Below, in pieces: positions 36,802 through 46,931 of a stretch of 64,000 nt of DNA. A program made the position numbers and the translations under genes. Origin of the DNA: Leptobrachium leishanense (taxonomy: Eukaryota > Chordata > Amphibia > Anura > Megophryidae). Position 1 is the stretch's first letter. Every line of letters starts with the position of its first letter. Location of the stretch: positions 153,238,101 through 153,302,100 of the forward strand of contig CM019065.1 in the NCBI GenBank assembly GCA_009667805.1. The letters are read 5' to 3'. Under the pieces are notes generated by a model. The model did no database searches and was not told where the DNA came from. It saw nothing but the letters and a program-made list of their open reading frames with translations.

Positions 36802-37326
36802 CCTTGTCTGTACTGTTTATAGTGATTCCGGTCATCTGTATATGTTAAAAGACTCTGCTTTGAGGTAATTATTTCTATAGCATAGATCTGGCTATCAGAT
36901 ATGGGCTTCTGTGGTATTGCCGTGCAGAGGTCTCTAGTTAACTCGTGTTGCTCTGGTCACTATATATACAGTCAGGTCCAGAAATATTGTGACATCGACA
37001 CAATTCTAACATCTTTGGCTCTATACACCACCACAATGGAGTTGGAATGAAACAAACACAATGTGCTTTAACTGCAGACTGTCAGCTTTAATTTGAGGGT
37101 ATGTACATCCAACTCAGGTGAACAGTGTAGGACTTACAGCAGTTTGCAGATGTGCCTCCCACTTGTTAAGGGACCAAAGGTAATGGGACAATTGGCTTCT
37201 CAGCTGTTCCATGGCCAGGTGTGTGATATTCCCTCATTACCCCAATTACAATGTGCAGATAAAAGGTCCAGAGTTCATTTCAAGTGTGCTATTTGCATTT
37301 GGAATCTGTTACTGTCATCTCTCAAG

Positions 37327-37504
37327 ATGAGATCCAAAGAGCTGTCACTATCAGTGAAGCAAGCCATCATTAGGCTGAAGAAACAAAACAAACCCATCAG
37401 AGAGATGGCGTGGCCAAAACCACTGTTTGGAACATTCTCAAAAAGAAGGAACGCACCGGTGAGCTCAGCAACAACAAAAGACCCGGGAGACCACGGAAAA
37501 CAAC
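37327..37504 (+). pseudogene. Tc1 family A transposase, N-terminal part
   Basis: Starts at ATG 37327 (MRSKELSLSVKQAIIRLKKQ), the first helix-turn-helix of a Tc1 transposase. A small deletion near 37405 shifts the frame. The motif then continues as AKTTVWNILKKKER and the GRPRKTT hook. The Gypsy insertion interrupts the codons right after the hook. The rest of the protein is at 46081-46931. Confidence 0.9.
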
Positions 37505-38640
37505 TGTAGCGCTCACTCCCGGAGGAGCCGCTGAAAATGAACCACGGGTCAGTCTCCCCGCACTAGGGAATAAATATACTCCAACACGCTGAACAGTTTT
37601 ATAATTTAAAAGGTTTACTAAAAGGTTTGCAGCTCTTAAAACACGGTTTATAAAGGAAGATTTACAGTACTTTCGTAACACGATAAACGCGCAGCGGCAA
37701 AAGAAACGAAAACACGAGGGCTTCGTATTTTCGGAAAAAAAACCCCGACCGAGCAGAAAATTAAAAGATACGAAATTCGAGGAAAATCCGCGTAGCGGGA
37801 CACAATAAAATACACAGTTCTCGTATTACGATAAGCGCGCAGCGGGAACAAAAAAAGGAAAAAAATAGTTCAGAATGTAGCTTTTTCTTTGCCCCCTTGT
37901 ATGGATTTTGCACAAGGAAAAACAGAGTCCCGCACAGGTTAAGTCCCAGAACTTGAAGTGATATATATTTATATATGTAGGGTACCCGGGTACTTTTCTA
38001 CTGGCCAGTGAGCTTACTTTAACGATGTCTTCGACTAGTCAGTTGGGGCCCTGTGGGTTTTAGAAGGAAACAGCAGTGTACGCTTAAATTTACACACGGC
38101 CTTGGGGGCCTCTCACCCATCCAGCACAAGCTTGAGGTTCCGCTGACCCAGGACGTCTCTCCGCTCGATATTGACTGGGGACGCCGACCACCGGATCTGT
38201 TGTCTGGCCTTCCGTCTGTCAGCCGCAACTCAACCAGCTTACCGCCTGCTCCCCGCTTCCATCGACCGCGGTACTCCTTACTCGAGGGGTCTTCTCTCCT
38301 CAGCACTGCACTCGCAATACAGCTGGTGATGTCTCTCTCCGCAAGGCTGGGTGGCCCGATTGTGAGGCCCAATCCACTCTGTCTGCGCTCCGGCCTAGCT
38401 CTGGATCTCTCCTTCTGTGTGTGTCTCTGTGCATCCGCTCTCCTCAGCTCTCTGGCGCGTTCTGCCTGCTCTCCACGAGGTGCAGGATGTACAGGCTCTC
38501 CACAACCCCACCCACTTCCTGTTTCTTCGCAAAGCATGCATGGATATGTAGTTCAAGTGTCCAGGGTCTTAAATCGTGATAGTCTCCATCTTGTGGCCAA
38601 AAATGGGTACTGCCACAGTAAACTTTAACACATCGCTACA
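37505..38640 (-). repeat. 3' LTR of the young Gypsy element
   Basis: 1136 bp. Ends on the plus strand are TGTAGCGCTC and ATCGCTACA. Open frames inside (e.g. 38019-38537) are non-coding coincidences repeated in both LTRs. Confidence 0.95.
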
Positions 38641-38653
38641 CTCTCCCCCTCCT
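38641..38653 (-). other. Polypurine tract
   Basis: AGGAGGGGGAGAG on the minus strand, immediately before the 3' LTR. Confidence 0.9.
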
Positions 38654-38718
38654 AGAACTCTTGGGTCTCTCCAAGGAGGTACAACAGTTACATTATCCTT
38701 TTACAATTTGCACACAGT

Positions 38719-40878
38719 TTATACAGCATATACAGGTTCAGCAGCATACATGCAGTGGGTTAGAAACACTTTCTCAAGCTGATTCATGGTCTGGGCTACC
38801 TCAGCTAACATAGTAGACACTTCGGGCAATCTCTGCACAGTGGTGATGGCCTCTTCAGTGCTATGTCCAGGTGAGTCATAAGTAAGTCGCTGGGGCGGCC
38901 GAATAGAGCGTTTTTGTTCAGGCTCCCTCCGTTCCTCTTCAGGTGGAAGTACTATGGGCGTTGGCTCAATTTCTCTTTCTATCACTGGAGCAGACGTTTC
39001 TTCAGAGTATGATCCCTCCAGTGAAGGCATAGAACCGTAATCACCTGAATAAGCTTCCGGAGCTATCGGGATCCCCACAGCCTCAGGGGCTTCCCACTGA
39101 AATTCAAGCGGCTCAGGGATATCAACAGTCTCAGGGACTTCCAACAAGAATTCAGGAGCCTCAGGCCTCAAATTACTCTCCCATCGTTCAGGAACTGAGG
39201 TAATCTCTTCAGGCTCCGGTGAACGTATCCAGTCCAGACAAAAACTTTCTTCCTCGCTGTCTCTTTCGCTCTCTTCAACAACCCGAGTCTGTTGAGACCG
39301 AGTAACAGGAGGTAAACATGGAACAGGCAGATTCGGCGGAGGGTCAACTACCCGAGTCTGTTGAGACCGAGTAACAGGAGGTAAACGTGGAACAGGCAGA
39401 TTCGGCGGAGGGAGTTCATCCCCAACTGGTATCCTCACAGCCTCTCTCAAAGGTAACAAATGATTTCGGTGCCAGTTCTTAAGAGGCCCAGCCTTTCCAT
39501 CTGGGCGGATTTGATACACTGGCAGACCCGGCAGTTGCTTGCAGACAATGTAAACCTGGGAACTCCATCTATCCGCCAACTTGTGTCTTGCAGCAGCACC
39601 CAAGTTCTTCAACAGAACCCTATCACCGGGTTGTAGATCTTGTATCCGAACCTTCAAATCATAGTTCCTCTTGTTCCTCTGTTCCCTGTTACCTGAAGTC
39701 AAACGGGCCTGTTCAAACGCAGAAGCCAGATTCTTCCGAAGTCTATCCACGTAGTTTCTATGAGAAGCTACCGACGTCTGGTCTAGAGATAACCCAAATG
39801 CCAAATCAACTGGCAGTCGAGCTTCTCTTCCGAACATAAGACGGTACGGTGAATATCCAGTTGCATCACTCTCCGTACTGTTATATGCATGCACCAGAGT
39901 AGCTATGTGACGACTCCAACTCTGCTTCTCCACATTAGACAAGGTCCCCAGCATATTTAGCAGCGTGCGATTAAACCTTTCAGGCTGAGCATCACCTTGA
40001 GGGTGGTATGGCGTAGTTCGAGTCTTTTGAATTCCCAACAACTCCAGCAATTGCCCAACCAATCTACTTTCAAAGTCTCTTCCCTGATCAGAGTGTATTC
40101 TTCTTGGCAGGCCGTAATGAACAAAGAACTTTTCCATCAGCACCTTCGCCACTGTCGGAGCGCGTTGGTCTTTTGTAGAAAAAGCTTGGGCATAACGGGT
40201 GAAATGATCAGTCACTATCAGAATGTTCCCTTGCCCACTAGCATCCGGCTCTAAGCACAGGAAGTCAATGCACACCAAATCCATGGGTCCCTGACTCTGT
40301 AGATGGCTCATTGGAGCAGCTCGGGTTGGTAGAGTTTTCCTCTGAATGCACCTCAGACAGGAATGGCAGTAACTCTCAACTTCAGCCCTCATGCAAGGCC
40401 AATAGAACCTATCTCGCACCAATTTAAAAGTTCTCTCAGCACCCAAATGTCCATGCTCATCATGTAGTGATCGCAACACACTCTCCCTGTGTTTGGTGGG
40501 GAGAAATAACTGTTGAATCTCTTCGGAATTGGTCGAGGGGCCCCTTCGGTAGACCACACCATCCAACATCTTCAACCGCTCCCACTCTTTGTAGACCAAT
40601 CTGGCTCCATCCGGGGAATTGGTTAGCAGAATCTCTCGCTGGTTTGCAGTCAGGGCCTTTATGGTCAATGCAATCAAAGGATCTCTAGCTTGATCCGCTT
40701 TCAAGTCCTGCTTGGAAAAGGTAGGTAGACTTTCATCCCTCAATTGCGTAGGGTTACAGTAGAACTCAGGAACAGCCGCAGCCATGACTCCTATGGCCTC
40801 CGCTTCAACTCCTCCCTTGACCGGCGCTCTGTTCCTTGACACAAAGCTTGCACCCCGTCTGGAGTTAACTGAGTCCAT
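38719..40878 (-). CDS. Gypsy pol, integrase and acidic tail
   Basis: A frame of 719 codons. The N-terminal zinc-binding H-H-C-C block (HLGAERTFKL...CHSCLRC) lies near residues 140-185. The catalytic core has VCIDFLC (~203), HSDQGRDFE (~262) and QPERFNRTL (~298), the D,D35E arrangement. A GPY-like linker-plus-PDGKAGPLKNWH region follows. The last ~200 residues form an acidic Pro/Glu-rich tail with a duplicated PVTRSQQTRVV segment, SMPSLEGSYSEE and SIRPPQRLTY. The integrase joins element DNA to the host; the tail's role is unknown. The start lies ~88 nt upstream of the end of the RT frame. A 1-nt difference in the G-rich stretch at 40811-40816 separates the frames, and normally they would be one polyprotein. 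No chromodomain or envelope gene seen. Confidence 0.9.
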   Translation of the reverse strand: MDSVNSRRGASFVSRNRAPVKGGVEAEAIGVMAAAVPEFYCNPTQLRDESLPTFSKQDLKADQARDPLIALTIKALTANQREILLTNSPDGARLVYKEWERLKMLDGVVYRRGPSTNSEEIQQLFLPTKHRESVLRSLHDEHGHLGAERTFKLVRDRFYWPCMRAEVESYCHSCLRCIQRKTLPTRAAPMSHLQSQGPMDLVCIDFLCLEPDASGQGNILIVTDHFTRYAQAFSTKDQRAPTVAKVLMEKFFVHYGLPRRIHSDQGRDFESRLVGQLLELLGIQKTRTTPYHPQGDAQPERFNRTLLNMLGTLSNVEKQSWSRHIATLVHAYNSTESDATGYSPYRLMFGREARLPVDLAFGLSLDQTSVASHRNYVDRLRKNLASAFEQARLTSGNREQRNKRNYDLKVRIQDLQPGDRVLLKNLGAAARHKLADRWSSQVYIVCKQLPGLPVYQIRPDGKAGPLKNWHRNHLLPLREAVRIPVGDELPPPNLPVPRLPPVTRSQQTRVVDPPPNLPVPCLPPVTRSQQTRVVEESERDSEEESFCLDWIRSPEPEEITSVPERWESNLRPEAPEFLLEVPETVDIPEPLEFQWEAPEAVGIPIAPEAYSGDYGSMPSLEGSYSEETSAPVIEREIEPTPIVLPPEEERREPEQKRSIRPPQRLTYDSPGHSTEEAITTVQRLPEVSTMLAEVAQTMNQLEKVFLTHCMYAAEPVYAV

Positions 40879-43475
40879 TCTGTAGTGTAGGGTCTTCTTG
40901 ATAAAGCATCAGCATCTCGATTGTTCACCCCAGGGCGATACTTCAGGCTGAACCGAAACCCTGACAGAGCGGCCAACCACCGATGTCCCGTTGCGTCCAG
41001 TTTCGCAGTAGTAAGGATATAGGTGAGAGGATTATTATCCGTCTTGATCACGAACTCAGCTCCATACAGATAGTCTTTCAACTTATCCACCACTGCCCAC
41101 TTCAAGGCCAGGAACTCCAGTTTGTGAGTGGGATAGTTCTTCTCAGAAGGCGAAAGGCTCCGGCTCACATACGCTACAGGCCTCAGCAATCCATCATACT
41201 CCTGATATAGGACTCCTCCCAGACCTTCTCGGCTGGCATCCACATGTAGTTCATATGGCTTGTGAGGGTCCGCGTAGGCCAGAACAGGAGCTCGGGTTAG
41301 ATTCTCTTTCAGCTTCATAAACGCACCTTCACATTGACTAGTCCATTCACCTTGTATGGACTCTTTAGCCTTCCTTGGTCCCGGAGCGGAAAGGTTTCGG
41401 TCAGAGACCTTACAGCCTTCTTCGGTGGTCTCTTTCTGCAGGAGTTTGTTCAGCGGCTGAGCTATCTTTGCAAATCCTCCCACAAATCTTCGATAATACG
41501 AGCAGAATCCCAAGAAAGATCTAAGTTCAGTGACGTTTCGAGGTCTAGGCCAAGAAGCTACGGCCTCCAACTTTCGAGGATCTGTCGAAACACCTTCTGC
41601 CGAGACCACGTGTCCCAGATAGGTGACTGACGGTAAGCAGAACTGGCATTTCTCCAGAGACAATTTCAACCCCTCTTCGTGGAGCCTCTTCAAGACTTTC
41701 TCCAATCGTTGCTCATGCTCTTCCAGAGTCTTCCCGAACACAATTATGTCATCCAGGTACACTAACACTTCGATTAGATTCATATCCCCGACTGTCTGCT
41801 CCATCAACCGTTGAAACGTGGCGGGAGCTCCCGTCAGACCTTGAGGCATTCTATTAAACTCAAAGAACCCCAGTGGGCAAATGAACGCAGTTTTCTCTTT
41901 GTCTTCAGGGTGCATCGGTATTTGATGATATCCACTTCGCAGGTCTAGTACACTGAACCACTTTGCTCCAGACAAACACTGTAAGGCATCTTCAATCCTA
42001 GGAGTGGCGTATTGGTCGGGGATGGTTCTTCGGTTCAAGGTGCGATAGTCTATGCACAAGCGGACAGAACCGTTCTTCTTCCTGACCAGCACTATTGGAG
42101 ATGCATATGGGCTCCTGGACTCTTGAATCACATTGGTTCTCTGCAACTCATTTAGCTGTTCTCGCAGATCATCCAGGTCTCCCAGCGGAACTCGCCTTGA
42201 CCTTTCACGAAACGGCTTGTCTTCTTGCAACCGAATGCGGTGTTCCGTACTCTTAGCCAGGCCCACATCGAACTCATCTTTCGAGAATAATTCTTTCCAT
42301 TTTAGAACTTGAGACTGAAGACGTTTCTTCCACTCAGGTGAAATGGGAGCGTCCTTGGGGTAGAATCTTTCATCTGGAATCTCTTTATCTTCTCCCCCTC
42401 CTGAATCGGTAGAGAGGGGTGTAACAGACTCTACTTGCCCGATAGGCATTCGTGCTTTAAGGACCACTGGAGAATCTGTCACATTGCACACACTGACCGA
42501 GACTCTTCCTCGTGTTCTCTTCAAGGCTTTTGTGGAGATTATTTCAGGAATTACTTCGACTCCCGTTTCACTCCCATGACTGACATCGGTTCCCAGCACC
42601 ACATAAGGACCTGGTTGCGATCCGTTCAACTTGACTGAAACCCGGAAGCTCGCTACTTCTCCTGCTTGCAGGACCTTCTCTGTCCCACCCAGTCTCCACA
42701 GTCTTCCCACCTCAGCAGGTGCTTTCCGCTCTTCAACCATCCTCTGATAGACCGGTCGTAACATGGGGTGCACTCCTTGAGTTGACCCTTCTTCCACTAC
42801 GATGGGGGTCAGGAGACGCCGCACTAGGTCCGTATTCGTCCCCACTATCAGAGAGCTTCTGTTTGCACCCGAGGGTCGGGGGCACACAATGGCGAAAGCG
42901 TCACAACCTCCGGACTGTCCGATGACTTCAGATCCGATCTCCAACCTTACTTGCAGGTACCCGTCATAAGGGAGTTTCTCAGTGCCAATACCCCAGATTT
43001 CCAAATCCTTCAGTTCTTGCAAGGGAATATGTTTCAAGTGTCTCTCATAGAAGTCTCGGTAGATCAAAGTCACTTGGGCCCCTGAATCCAACAGGGCTTT
43101 AGTATAGACTCCCTCCACTTGAATTGGCACAATAGGAGAAGGACCTATCAGCTGATCAGGAAACTTTGTAGCGGTATCCGGACGTTTAGACCCAGTTTGC
43201 TGGACCCTGGCCTTTTTCTTGGCCCGTGCAGGTTTTGGGTGTGCATTGCCTCCCCATGACGCAGACCCGGACACTAAGGGAGTGACTCTTTCCATTCTGG
43301 CAGGCTCAGCAATTGGCTTAACTTTGGGCCCTCTTGCCCTCCTAGCCCTGACTTGGTTTCTGGAGCGGGGTTCAACCTTCGGGCACCCAGGTTGCTCCTT
43401 CACTGGTGCCCTCTGGCGTTTCCCGCCGGTGGGGTAGACAACAGTCCTTCTAAAGCTTTCAACAATCTCTCGACT
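40791..43475 (-). CDS. Gypsy pol, protease - reverse transcriptase - RNase H
   Basis: The frame opens after TAG at 43476-43478 and is probably entered by -1 frameshifting at 43418-43424; there is no good ATG. Counting from 43403: protease active site LLDSGAQVTLI (~105); RT with YASPIVLVRKKNGSVRL, the FNRMPQGL block and catalytic YLDDIIVFG (~549); RNase H with HVDASREGLGG (~719), TDNNPLTYIL (~790) and a closing NNRDADALSR. It would copy element RNA to DNA in the particle. It looks intact up to ~40815, where a 1-nt change throws it into a short out-of-frame end. The old copy at 6230-13591 lacks RT and RNase H. Confidence 0.92.
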   Translation of the reverse strand, partial: SREIVESFRRTVVYPTGGKRQRAPVKEQPGCPKVEPRSRNQVRARRARGPKVKPIAEPARMERVTPLVSGSASWGGNAHPKPARAKKKARVQQTGSKRPDTATKFPDQLIGPSPIVPIQVEGVYTKALLDSGAQVTLIYRDFYERHLKHIPLQELKDLEIWGIGTEKLPYDGYLQVRLEIGSEVIGQSGGCDAFAIVCPRPSGANRSSLIVGTNTDLVRRLLTPIVVEEGSTQGVHPMLRPVYQRMVEERKAPAEVGRLWRLGGTEKVLQAGEVASFRVSVKLNGSQPGPYVVLGTDVSHGSETGVEVIPEIISTKALKRTRGRVSVSVCNVTDSPVVLKARMPIGQVESVTPLSTDSGGGEDKEIPDERFYPKDAPISPEWKKRLQSQVLKWKELFSKDEFDVGLAKSTEHRIRLQEDKPFRERSRRVPLGDLDDLREQLNELQRTNVIQESRSPYASPIVLVRKKNGSVRLCIDYRTLNRRTIPDQYATPRIEDALQCLSGAKWFSVLDLRSGYHQIPMHPEDKEKTAFICPLGFFEFNRMPQGLTGAPATFQRLMEQTVGDMNLIEVLVYLDDIIVFGKTLEEHEQRLEKVLKRLHEEGLKLSLEKCQFCLPSVTYLGHVVSAEGVSTDPRKLEAVASWPRPRNVTELRSFLGFCSYYRRFVGGFAKIAQPLNKLLQKETTEEGCKVSDRNLSAPGPRKAKESIQGEWTSQCEGAFMKLKENLTRAPVLAYADPHKPYELHVDASREGLGGVLYQEYDGLLRPVAYVSRSLSPSEKNYPTHKLEFLALKWAVVDKLKDYLYGAEFVIKTDNNPLTYILTTAKLDATGHRWLAALSGFRFSLKYRPGVNNRDADALSRRPYTTEWTQLTPDGVQALCQGTERRSREELKRRP
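43362..43424 (-). promoter_or_regulatory. Candidate -1 ribosomal frameshift signal at gag-pol junction
   Basis: On the minus strand the heptamer GGGAAAC (43424-43418) is in the gag frame as G GGA AAC. After a 6-nt spacer (43417-43412), GGGCACC (43411-43405) pairs with GGTGCCC (43387-43381). The loop GGAGC (43398-43394) can pair with GCTCC (43366-43362), giving an H-type pseudoknot. A -1 shift leads exactly into the pol frame 5-6 codons before the gag stop (43402-43400). The same heptamer is used by PEG10 and PNMA3. Confidence 0.75.
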
Positions 43476-44888
43476 CTATCCTTCTCAGGCTTTCGGCCCT
43501 GGCACTGTGCGCGGAAATGGCCCATTTCTCCACAACCGAAACATCTCTTCTTAGAGAGCGGAGACGTAGTTTCTTGTTGAGATTTTATTAAAGGGTTTGG
43601 ACCAGACGCCACAGCAACTTCTGTCGTCTGCATACCTGTCAGGAACTTTTGCATTTCCCCCTGCATCTCGGTCACCTTCATCAACACCCTGCACAGTTCA
43701 GCGTGCGCTTTCTGCAGTTCAGTTTGAGCTTCCTGTACCTCCTTTACAGTCTTGAACAACTCGCTTCGTTCAGAAGGGTTCGATTCTTTAGCAGCCCTTC
43801 CGGTGGATTTAAACCCGACTAACTGTTCCTGTTCGTCCAGGTCAGAATCATAGGTGTCTAACGAGTCGTTTTCAGGCTGCAGACCGTCGTTATATCTTGC
43901 AGGTTGTGCATAAGCCCTTTCTCCCCGCCTGAAGGATTTCTCTTCCAGCAGAGCCTCCTCCTCTCGTACAACTCGGATCAGTTCCAAGTACTTCAACTCT
44001 TGATTGACTGCTCTGCTTCTCAGCTGCATCATCACCGGATCTAACGGTTGAGAGCCTCTCAGGATCTGTTTTATTCGTATCTTATCTACGTCAGCCGGTT
44101 GGGCCCCTTTCTTAAGGAGTATTTGGTGCAGAATCTTATCCAAGCGCCTCATGTAATCAATCATTCTCTCACCTCTCTTCTGATAGGTGTGTTCGTACTG
44201 ATATACCAGTTCCGCTGCCTTTTCTGTTCGCCCAAACACTTCTTCAAGAACGTTCAGATAATCCAAAGCAGTACAATCTTTTCTACTCAATTTTAGGTTT
44301 CTCACCGCTTCTGACGCAGGTCCCTTTAAACTCTCGGTGATCCTTTGCTTTTTCTGGGCCTCAGGGACGTCCCACTCATCCAGTGCCTGCATCGCCTGTT
44401 CCACCCATTCCTCAAAGGTTTCTTCTCCCGCCGGAGTTGGTACATTTCCTGTAAAGTTCCTTAACCGTCGATAACCGAAATTAGTGTGAGGAGGGCTTGT
44501 TTTCTGACATTTAGCCAGCAAATCTCCAATAGCCACGATAAATTCAGGCCCGATCATGGCCAACGGACTGGGCGCGGGAACACTTTCGGCTTCGCCACGT
44601 GGCGCACTTGGCTGAATCAGTTGGACTTCCACCTCATCGGTCAGCTTCACGCTCGCGCCCCGAAAACATGCTGGAATACCTTTTCTCCATTCGAGAAGAA
44701 CATGCGTGTGAGAGGTATCTGGGTTTTTTAATGTCCAGGATTAACCCCCGATGATCTGGTGCTAGCGTGGCCACGGCCTGGCGAATCTGATCTTCGGCCC
44801 AAGTGTCTGCGGGAATATCCATGACTATGCAACATGCTAACTGACTACTATACTCCCCACACCATTCGGCAGCAGTGTCTGGATCCAT
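43400..44888 (-). CDS. Gypsy gag with PNMA-like N-terminus and CCHC knuckle
   Basis: Starts at ATG 44888 (MDPDTAAEWCGEYSS), followed by an IVMDIPADTWAEDQI segment that resembles the PNMA-family N-terminus (a WC motif, then a G/DIP motif). A run of six T on the plus strand (44724-44729) appears to contain one base too many, shifting the frame. The rest is open from 44650 to 43400: matrix/capsid-like part (PSPLAMIGPEFIVAIGDLL, LKGPASEAVRNLKLS, DYMRRLDKILHQ), a coiled helix (TVKEVQEAQTELQKA) and a CCHC zinc knuckle CFGCGEMGHFRAQC near the end. It should assemble the particle and bind RNA. The stop at 43402-43400 lies just after the frameshift signal. Confidence 0.9.
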
Positions 44889-44924
44889 ATTTAACCCTTT
44901 AGATGCGGTTTTTCCAGAGACTGA

Positions 44925-44944
44925 ATCCCGGAAACGAGCCCCCA
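44925..44944 (-). other. Primer binding site, tRNA-Pro type with 2-nt insertion
   Basis: TGGGGGCTCGTTTCCGGGAT on the minus strand, two bases from the 5' LTR. It is the tRNA-Pro complement with an extra TT. The old relative has the uninterrupted version. Confidence 0.8.
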
Positions 44945-44946
44945 CG

Positions 44947-46080
44947 TGTAGCGCTCACTCCCGGAGGAGCCGCTGAAAATGAACCACGGGTCAGTCTCCC
45001 CGCACTAGGGAATAAATATACTCCAACACGCTGAACAGTTTTATAATTTAAAAGGTTTACTAAAAGGTTTGCAGCTCTTAAAACACGGTTTATAAAGGAA
45101 GATTTACAGTACTTTCGTAACACGATAAACGCGCAGCGGCAAAAGAAACGAAAACACGAGGGCTTCGTATTTTCGGAAAAAACCCCCGACCGAGCAGAAA
45201 ATTAAAAGATACGAAATTCGAGGAAAATCCGCGTAGCGGGACACAATAAAATACACAGTTCTCGTATTACGATAAGCGCGCAGCGGGAACAAAAAAAGGA
45301 AAAAAATAGTTCAGAATGTAGCTTTTTCTTTGCCCCCTTGTATGGATTTTGCACAAGGAAAACAGAGTCCCGCACAGGTTAAGTCCCAGAACTTGAAGTG
45401 ATATATATTTATATATGTAGGGTACCCGGGTACTTTTCTACTGGCCAGTGAGCTTACTTTAACGATGTCTTCGACTAGTCAGTTGGGGCCCTGTGGGTTT
45501 TAGAAGGAAACAGCAGTGTACGCTTAAATTTACACACGGCCTTGGGGCCTCTCACCCATCCAGCACAAGCTTGAGGTTCCGCTGACCCAGGACGTCTCTC
45601 CGCTCGATATTGACTGGGGACGCCGACCACCGGATCTGTTGTCTGGCCTTCCGTCTGTCAGCCGCAACTCAACCAGCTTACCGCCTGCTCCCCGCTTCCA
45701 TCGACCGCGGTACTCCTTACTCGAGGGGTCTTCTCTCCTCAGCACTGCACTCGCAATACAGCTGGTGATGTCTCTCTCCCGCAAGGCTGGGTGGCCCGAT
45801 TGTGAGGCCCAATCCACTCTGTCTGCGCTCCGGCCTAGCTCTGGATCTCTCCTTCTGTGTGTGTCTCTGTGCATCCGCTCTCCTCAGCTCTCTGGCGCGT
45901 TCTGCCTGCTCTCCACGAGGTGCAGGATGTACAGGCTCTCCACAACCCCACCCACTTCCTGTTTCTTCGCAAAGCATGCATGGATATGTAGTTCAAGTGT
46001 CCAGGGTCTTAAATCGTGATAGTCTCCATCTTGTGGCCAAAAATGGGTACTGCCACAGTAAACTTTAACACATCGCTACA
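44947..46080 (-). repeat. 5' LTR of the young Gypsy element
   Basis: 1134 bp, identical to the other LTR except at four mononucleotide tracts (at ~45175-45185, ~45358-45362, ~45543-45547 and ~45778-45780). Confidence 0.95.
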
Positions 46081-46931
46081 CAACTGTGGTGGATGACTGA
46101 AGAATTCTTTCCCTGGTGAAGAAAACACCCTTCACAACAGTTGGCCAGATCAAGAATACTCTCCAGGAGGAAGGTGTATGTGTGTCAAAGTCAACAATCA
46201 AGAGAAGACTTCACCAGAGTGAATACAGAGGGTTCACCACAAGATGTAAACCATTGGTGAGCCTCAAAAACAGGAAAGCCAGATTAGAGTTTGCCAAACA
46301 ACACCTAACAAAGCCTTCACAGTTCTGGAACAAGATCCTATGGACAGATGAGACCAAGATCAACTTGTACCAGAGTGATGGGAAGAGAAGAGTATGGAGA
46401 AGGAAAGGAACTGCTCATGATCCTAAGCATACCACCTCATCAGTGAAGCATGGTGGTGGTAGTGTCATGGTGTGGGCATGTATGGCTGCCAATGGAACTG
46501 GTTCTCTTGTATTTATTGATGAAGTGACTGCTGACAAAAGCAGCAGGATGAATTCTGAAGTGTTTCGGCCAATATTATCTGCTCACATTCAGCCAAATGC
46601 TGCAGAACTCATTGGACGGCGCTTCACAGTGCAGATGGACAATGACTCAAAGCATACTGCAAAAGCAACCAAAGAGTTTTTGAAGGGACAGAAGTGGAAT
46701 GTTATGCAATGGCCAAGTCAATCACCTGACCTGAATCCCATTGAGCATGCATTTCACTTGCTGAAAACAAAACTGAAGGGAAAATGCCCCAAGAACAAGC
46801 AGGAACTGAAGACAGTTGCAGTAGAGCCCTGGCAGAGCATTACCAGGGATGAAACCCAGTGTCTGGTGATGTCTATGCGTTCCAGACTTCAGGCTTTGAT
46901 TGACTGCAAAGGATTTGCAACCAAGTATTAA
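46081..46931 (+). pseudogene. Tc1 family A transposase, C-terminal part
   Basis: Continues the N-terminal part at 37504 in frame once the Gypsy element and one CAAC are removed. The frame meets TGA at 46098-46100 in the VDD.RILSL block, probably a CGA to TGA change, then stays open to 46931. The second HTH (TTVGQIKNTLQEEGVCVSKS) and the DDE domain with WTDETK, QMDNDSKH and SPDLNPIEH (DD34E) are all intact, ending FATKY. Without the Gypsy insertion this would be a full-length Tc1 transposase with one stop and one N-terminal frameshift. Confidence 0.93.

Larger units (their letters stand above)
37505..46080 (-). mobile_element. Young Ty3/Gypsy element, near-identical LTRs, TSD CAAC
   Basis: Two LTRs (37505-38640 and 44947-46080) flank a gag-pol interior on the minus strand. 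CAAC at 37501-37504 and 46081-46084 is the 4-bp TSD, the same length as for the old relative. The LTRs differ only in four homopolymer tracts. Primer site, purine tract, gag, a frameshift signal, protease, RT, RNase H and integrase are all present. Two apparent 1-nt frameshifts lie in coding sequence. It is the same lineage as 6230-13591, sharing pol-tail motifs and PBS type. Confidence 0.95.

Noticed and set aside
38019..38628. Frames of 172 and 191 codons, repeated at 45530-46068
   Set aside because: They lie inside the LTRs and are disrupted between the two LTR copies by 1-nt differences; no domain.
38719..40878. Possible chromodomain or envelope gene after integrase
   Set aside because: The tail has no aromatic-cage pattern, signal peptide or membrane segment; it is acidic and Pro/Ser-rich.
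42435..44731. Plus-strand frames across gag and pol
   Set aside because: Shadows of the minus-strand Gypsy genes.
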